Source: Roseivirga sp. BDSF3-8 (lineage in GTDB: Bacteria > Bacteroidota > Bacteroidia > Cytophagales > Cyclobacteriaceae). Taken from it: a stretch of 64,000 nucleotides of DNA. A program made the translations under genes and the position numbers. The stretch lies in the NCBI RefSeq assembly GCF_041449215.1, contig NZ_JBGNFV010000001.1, positions 3,489,001-3,553,000 on the forward strand, given 5' to 3'. Shown here piece after piece: positions 60,392-64,000 of the stretch (the first letter of the stretch is position 1; each line of letters opens with the position of its first letter). The notes below the pieces were generated by a model. That model was not told the origin of the DNA, did no database searches, and worked only from the letters and a program-made list of their open reading frames with translations.

Positions 60392-62473
60392 TTACCAGAT
60401 GCTCACCATAGTCGTGTCACCATCTGTAATATTCTCCTCATCAAGGTCAAATGCAGAGTAGAAGTTAGGCATGTTCGATACCGGTCCCATTACCCTGTAG
60501 CGACCAGGCGCATGAGGATCTATAAGTATTTTCTGCTTGGCCGTTTCAGGACGGTCCTTGATACGCCATATCTGTCCCCAGGCAAGGAAAAAGCGCTGTT
60601 CAGGCGTGTAACCATCTATTTCTCCAGGATTGCCATGCTCTTTCAGGTGGTTTTGCAGAGCGTCATAGGCCATTGCCAGGCCGCCTAGGTCTGCAATATT
60701 CTCACCCAGGGTAAGCTCTCCGTTCACATTCAGGCTATCATTTACAATGTATTCGCCATACTGTTGTACTAACCTGTCAGTTAGCTTACTAAAGCGCTCA
60801 GCATCTTCTTCAGTCCACCAGTCCCGCAGGTTACCCTCCGCATCGTAGCGGCGTCCCTGATCATCAAAACCATGTGTGATTTCATGGCCGATAACGGCGC
60901 CAATACCGCCGTAGTTCACTGCCGCATCAGCTCTGTAATCGTAAAAGGGAGGCTGCAGAATAGCCGCAGGGAATACAATCTCGTTCATTACCGGATTGTA
61001 GTAAGCATTAACTGTCTGTGGAGGCATTCCCCATTCTTTTTCGTCCACTGGCTTACCTAGCTTCTGAACATTTTGCTCATGCGCAAAGGCACTGGCGTTG
61101 AGTACATTTTGTGCATAAGACTCCTCTGTTACTTCCAGCGTGCTATAGTCCTCCCACTCATCAGGGTACCCTATTTTCACTACGAAAGACTCAAGCTTCG
61201 TTCTGGCTTGTTCTTTTGTTTCCTCAGACATCCACTCCAGGTTATCAAGGCGCTGACGGAAGGCCTCTTTAAGGTTCTCCACCATTTCGGCTGCATTTTT
61301 CTTCGCTTCCGGAGGGAAAGCTTCAGCTACGTACAACTTACCCAGAGCTTCACCAAGTGCGCCATTAGTGGTGCTCATCACACGCTTCCAGCGTGGCTTC
61401 ATCTCATCAGATCCACTTAGCTTCCTTGTGTAGAAATCAAAGTTTTCTGCTACGAAAGCATTATTCATATAAGGAGCCATATCGCTCGTTACATGCCAGG
61501 TAAGGTAGTCCTTCCAGGTGTCCAGGCTTACACTGCCCACCAGGCCGTCCAGCTTTTTGAAAAAGTCCGGCTGTCTTACAATTAAACTATCCACATCCTG
61601 TACACCCATACCATTCAGTACCTGCTGAATATTCAGGTTAGGTGTCATACCGGCCAGTTCACCGATGGCCATTTTATTATATACGTTGTCAGGGTTACGC
61701 ATTTCTACGCGAGGCATGCTGGCATCAGCCATTTTAGTCTCCAGCTTAAGGATCTCTGCTGCTGCAGAAGCCGCTTTGCCTTCATCATATCCCGCCATTG
61801 TCAGCATATTAGCTATATGCTGTTCATAGTCTGCTCTGTTTTGTTGCTTATCGGTGCCTTCGCTTAGGTAATAATCCCTGTCAGGCAGGCCCAATCCACC
61901 CTGGGAAAGATAGAGAGCCATTTTGTCCGAATTTTTCATGTCTTGGTACACATATTCACCAAACATGCCCCCCAGGCCATGAATATGCATCCATGCCACC
62001 ATGTCCATAAGCTCCTGCTTATTGCTTACCGCGCTGATCTTATCCAGTATAGGCTGCAACGGCTTAGCTCCTAATTCTTCTGCTTTGGCACTATCCATAC
62101 CCACCTGGTAAAATAGGCCCGCCTTACGTTCGTCACTATCAGCAGCCAGAGATTCATCAGATTGGGCTTTTTCCAATACCTCCAGTAATATCTCCTGGTT
62201 GCGGTCCCGTAATTCGTAGAAGCTACCCCATGAGTTCTGGTCTGCCGGAATCTCATTATTTGCCATCCAGGTACCATTTGCATACTGGTAAAAGTCTTCT
62301 CCGGGGTTTGCCGTAGTATCCATGTTAGACACCGTTATTCCCCTCGGTTCCTGTTCAGGCTCTGTTGCAGCAGAGTTCTCTCCCGCATCGTCATTGTCTG
62401 CACAGGCCGACCCTATAGCCAGCATGCCAGGCAGGGCAACGTACATGCAGGATTTCAACCAAAATTTTTTCAT
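60392..62473 (-). CDS. pepO: M13 family zinc metallopeptidase lipoprotein
   Basis: A 693-residue neprilysin-family endopeptidase. Lipoprotein signal with GSAC (Cys24), N-terminal domain starting NPGEDFYQYANGTWM, and the catalytic domain with the zinc site VIGHEITHGFDDQGR (about residue 530), the third ligand in ENIADLGGL (about residue 590), substrate motif NAYYNP and C-terminal DPHAPGRYRV. All catalytic residues are present. It should cleave peptides in the periplasm or at the surface. Single-gene unit with its own terminator. Confidence 0.95.
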   Translation of the reverse strand: MKKFWLKSCMYVALPGMLAIGSACADNDDAGENSAATEPEQEPRGITVSNMDTTANPGEDFYQYANGTWMANNEIPADQNSWGSFYELRDRNQEILLEVLEKAQSDESLAADSDERKAGLFYQVGMDSAKAEELGAKPLQPILDKISAVSNKQELMDMVAWMHIHGLGGMFGEYVYQDMKNSDKMALYLSQGGLGLPDRDYYLSEGTDKQQNRADYEQHIANMLTMAGYDEGKAASAAAEILKLETKMADASMPRVEMRNPDNVYNKMAIGELAGMTPNLNIQQVLNGMGVQDVDSLIVRQPDFFKKLDGLVGSVSLDTWKDYLTWHVTSDMAPYMNNAFVAENFDFYTRKLSGSDEMKPRWKRVMSTTNGALGEALGKLYVAEAFPPEAKKNAAEMVENLKEAFRQRLDNLEWMSEETKEQARTKLESFVVKIGYPDEWEDYSTLEVTEESYAQNVLNASAFAHEQNVQKLGKPVDEKEWGMPPQTVNAYYNPVMNEIVFPAAILQPPFYDYRADAAVNYGGIGAVIGHEITHGFDDQGRRYDAEGNLRDWWTEEDAERFSKLTDRLVQQYGEYIVNDSLNVNGELTLGENIADLGGLAMAYDALQNHLKEHGNPGEIDGYTPEQRFFLAWGQIWRIKDRPETAKQKILIDPHAPGRYRVMGPVSNMPNFYSAFDLDEENITDGDTTMVSIW

Positions 62474-62662
62474 CGTAATACCTATCCTTAAATATGGAAT
62501 ATCGTTAAATTGTGTAAGGTAGCATTTGCCTCCCGGCCTTAAAAAAGGTTTTATACAAACGGCAAAAAAAACTGAAGCTCCGGAATAATTTTCCTGGTAT
62601 TTTGTTACCCAATTAGTAGACCTCTATGGCGTTGGCCTCTAGGTCATAAGTAGATCAGCGAT

Positions 62663-62670
62663 TATATTTG
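62663..62670 (+). promoter_or_regulatory. -7 promoter box of the acidic-protein gene
   Basis: TATATTTG, an exact TAnnTTTG, ends 8 bases before the ATG at 62679, so the transcript would be nearly leaderless. A TTG at the normal distance is missing (nearest is 28 bases upstream). Confidence 0.45.
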
Positions 62671-62678
62671 ACCCCAAG

Positions 62679-62909
62679 ATGAAATCCAAGTACAGGGACG
62701 AACTGGAAGACGGAGTTTTCGAGTTCGACGAGTTCGATGATCAGGATGTTACCGATGATTCGGACTTTGATTTTGATGTAGATGTTCGTAGAGAAGTCTA
62801 CGACATGGATGATGACCTTGACGATGAGGACTGGGAATCAGAAGAAGATGACGACTTTTCTGAAGACTGGGACAATGATGACGAACTAGGTTCCGATGAT
62901 TGGAACTAG
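62679..62909 (+). CDS. very acidic small protein
   Basis: A 76-residue protein in which about half the residues are Asp or Glu (DDQDVTDDSDFDFDVDV, then DMDDDLDDEDWESEEDDDF). It has no signal, no cysteines and almost no lysine after residue 4. Such proteins may buffer metals, act as nucleic-acid mimics or bind basic partners; none can be shown. It has its own -7 box and a good terminator, so it is probably a real, expressed single gene. Confidence 0.65.
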   Translation: MKSKYRDELEDGVFEFDEFDDQDVTDDSDFDFDVDVRREVYDMDDDLDDEDWESEEDDDFSEDWDNDDELGSDDWN

Positions 62910-62940
62910 ACCCTTTATCGTTTGAATAATGATTTTAACA

Positions 62941-62967
62941 ATAAGTCCTTCGCGGACTTATTTTTTT
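62941..62967 (+). terminator. terminator of the acidic-protein gene
   Basis: ATAAGTCC / GGACTTAT stem, TTCGC loop, seven T. Confidence 0.85.
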
Positions 62968-63019
62968 GTCCTGTTAAGATGGTAAATGGCAGGTCTATAC
63001 CAGCCGCAAAGCAAATAGC

Positions 63020-63265
63020 ATGAAAAACAGTAATATCGTACACCAGTATTTTAAAAAGGAATTGGAAGAAGTTACCATATTAGTGCAGGTGGATCCGAAT
63101 GAATATAAGGGCATGGAGCTCCTTATTTTTCCTGATGGAACTGTTGAGAAAACCAAGAGGCACTTTGATGAAGAGATATTTGACGACCTGGCAGAAGACG
63201 GGTTTGAACCAGGAAGCCCCTTGGAATTTAATCTTTATTTAAAGGGAATAGGGAAGGGGGCTTAA
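63020..63265 (+). CDS. small conserved-looking protein of unknown function
   Basis: An 81-residue soluble protein: NSNIVHQYFKKELEEVTILV, then EYKGMELLIFPDGTVEKTKRH and a Glu/Asp-rich middle, ending LEFNLYLKGIGKGA. The pattern of two beta strands around a helix with balanced codon use suggests a real gene, but I do not recognise the family. It lies between the acidic-protein terminator and the SRP RNA promoter. No strong promoter is visible upstream. Confidence 0.6.
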   Translation: MKNSNIVHQYFKKELEEVTILVQVDPNEYKGMELLIFPDGTVEKTKRHFDEEIFDDLAEDGFEPGSPLEFNLYLKGIGKGA

Positions 63266-63318
63266 CTAAAATCTAGGTGACCATGGCTGTTTTTTTTATG
63301 ACATTCCTCGCCGGTGGT

Positions 63319-63348
63319 TTGACTAAGAAAATATTCTTCTTACTTTTG
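63319..63348 (+). promoter_or_regulatory. promoter of SRP RNA
   Basis: TTG at 63319-63321, a 19-base spacer, then TACTTTTG at 63341-63348 (exact TAnnTTTG). The RNA begins 5 bases after the box. Confidence 0.75.
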
Positions 63349-63352
63349 CATC

Positions 63353-63446
63353 GGCAAATCGGTGCGGCCAGCTCCTGCCGAACTCCCCCAGGTCCGGAAG
63401 GAAGCAAGGGTAGGCAGTCGTAGCGGCGCGACACCTGATTTGCCAT
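63353..63446 (+). ncRNA. ffs: signal recognition particle RNA (4.5S type)
   Basis: The universal SRP motif AGGTCCGGAAGGAAGCA is at 63390-63406, with its GGAA tetraloop; the flanks pair into a long helix (GGCAAATC at 63353-63360 with GATTTGCC at 63437-63444), giving a small bacterial 4.5S-type RNA of about 92 bases. It binds Ffh to target membrane proteins to the translocon. A T tract (to 63454) ends the transcript. A matching promoter lies immediately upstream. Confidence 0.93.
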
Positions 63447-63500
63447 TTTTTTTATCCCTCCATTCTTTTCCTCTTTCCCGGCATTTCTTTTTTTTATCAT

Positions 63501-63508
63501 TAGATTTG
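63501..63508 (+). promoter_or_regulatory. -7 box of the transaldolase gene
   Basis: TAGATTTG, an exact TAnnTTTG, 25 bases before the ATG. No TTG at the right distance. Confidence 0.4.
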
Positions 63509-63533
63509 TAGCATATCTATAATCTCTGCTTTT

Positions 63534-64000
63534 ATGAAATTTTTTATTGATACAGCTAACCTAGACGAGATCAAAGAAGCCCATGACCTTGGCGTCCTAG
63601 ATGGCGTAACCACCAATCCTAGCCTTATGGCAAAGGAAGGGATCAAGGGTGAAGACAATGTACGAAACCACTATAAGGCCATTTGCGATATCGTAGATGA
63701 TAATGTTAGTGCAGAGGTAATTGCTACTGACTTTGACGGTATTGTAAAAGAGGGAGAGTCCCTTGCCAAGATTGATGACAAGATTGTGGTTAAAGTACCT
63801 ATGATACGTGATGGAGTTAAAGCCCTTAAGTATTTCTCCAGCAATGGTATCAGAACCAACTGTACCCTTATTTTCTCCGCAGGCCAAGCCATACTAGCTG
63901 CCAAGGCCGGAGCTAACTACGTATCCCCCTTCATCGGTCGCCTGGATGATATTGCTACTGACGGACTCGGACTTATTGAGCAGATAGTAAATATCTACGA
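63534..64000 (+). CDS. fsa: transaldolase-family protein (fructose-6-phosphate aldolase-like), 5' part
   Basis: The first 155 codons of a gene cut by the right edge. [20 protein letters not shown] and [16 protein letters not shown] are the standard start of the short transaldolase/FSA group; the Schiff-base lysine is in [12 protein letters not shown], and [20 protein letters not shown] follows. These enzymes transfer dihydroxyacetone units or cleave fructose 6-phosphate in the pentose-phosphate pathway. Length cannot be judged from the fragment, so true transaldolase of the small class versus aldolase is open. Confidence 0.92.
   Translation, partial: MKFFIDTANLDEIKEAHDLGVLDGVTTNPSLMAKEGIKGEDNVRNHYKAICDIVDDNVSAEVIATDFDGIVKEGESLAKIDDKIVVKVPMIRDGVKALKYFSSNGIRTNCTLIFSAGQAILAAKAGANYVSPFIGRLDDIATDGLGLIEQIVNIY

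Overview
The window looks like chromosomal DNA of a free-living Bacteroidota bacterium, most likely of the order Cytophagales. The signs are: promoters of the Bacteroidota type (TTG, 17-19 bases, TAnnTTTG), a type IX secretion sorting tail on a large subtilisin-like protease, ribosomal protein bTHX, a single-operon MacB-like exporter with a long double-domain FtsX permease, an NtrC-type sigma-54 regulator with the GAFTDA variant, and many lipoproteins and barrel-like outer-membrane proteins. No tRNA, rRNA, CRISPR array, phage or insertion sequence was seen.

Layout. 1-6.3 kb: end of recN, an unusual receiver-like/acyltransferase protein overlapping a VAO/PCMH-type flavoenzyme, glutaminase, fabI and ispE. 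6.3-12 kb: an outer-membrane pair (ComEA-like helix-hairpin-helix plus barrel), a MORN-repeat protein and a rhomboid-MORN-TonB fusion. 12-15.4 kb: a tyrosine-rich leader peptide and terminator ahead of phenylalanine hydroxylase, then hisH-hisA-hisF. 15.4-21.6 kb: cytochrome c, SCO and HemJ, an NTPase/MOSC pair, a Crp/Fnr regulator and a rhodanese/glycosyltransferase/lipoprotein operon. 21.9-30.1 kb: a histidine kinase, three glycosyltransferases, and a polyferredoxin/FAD-reductase pair. 30.5-37.2 kb: secreted subtilase and an unknown exported protein.

37.2-46.1 kb is the accessory part: a secreted polymorphic-toxin locus on the minus strand. A GC-rich carrier (signal peptide, sandwich domains, HExxH protease) is split by a 5-base duplication and ends in an AT-rich toxin domain. 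Behind it come candidate immunity genes, an orphan second toxin cassette with its own candidate immunity gene, a third truncated toxin tail with a small partner, and two decayed copies of one C-terminal module. A 15-bp minisatellite lies upstream.

46.8-64 kb: a GH15/SDR sugar pair; a lipoprotein/kinase/NtrC operon divergent from a HlyD-ABC-FtsX exporter behind a near-consensus sigma-54 promoter; a degenerate kinase-like membrane protein; bTHX; the M13 peptidase PepO; two small proteins; SRP RNA; and the start of a transaldolase-family gene.

The observations most worth following are the tyrosine attenuator at phhA, the frameshifted mosaic toxin locus, the rhomboid-MORN-TonB fusion, and the sigma-54 circuit at 53.6-54 kb. 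All functional calls rest on reading motifs by eye; no database search was run.
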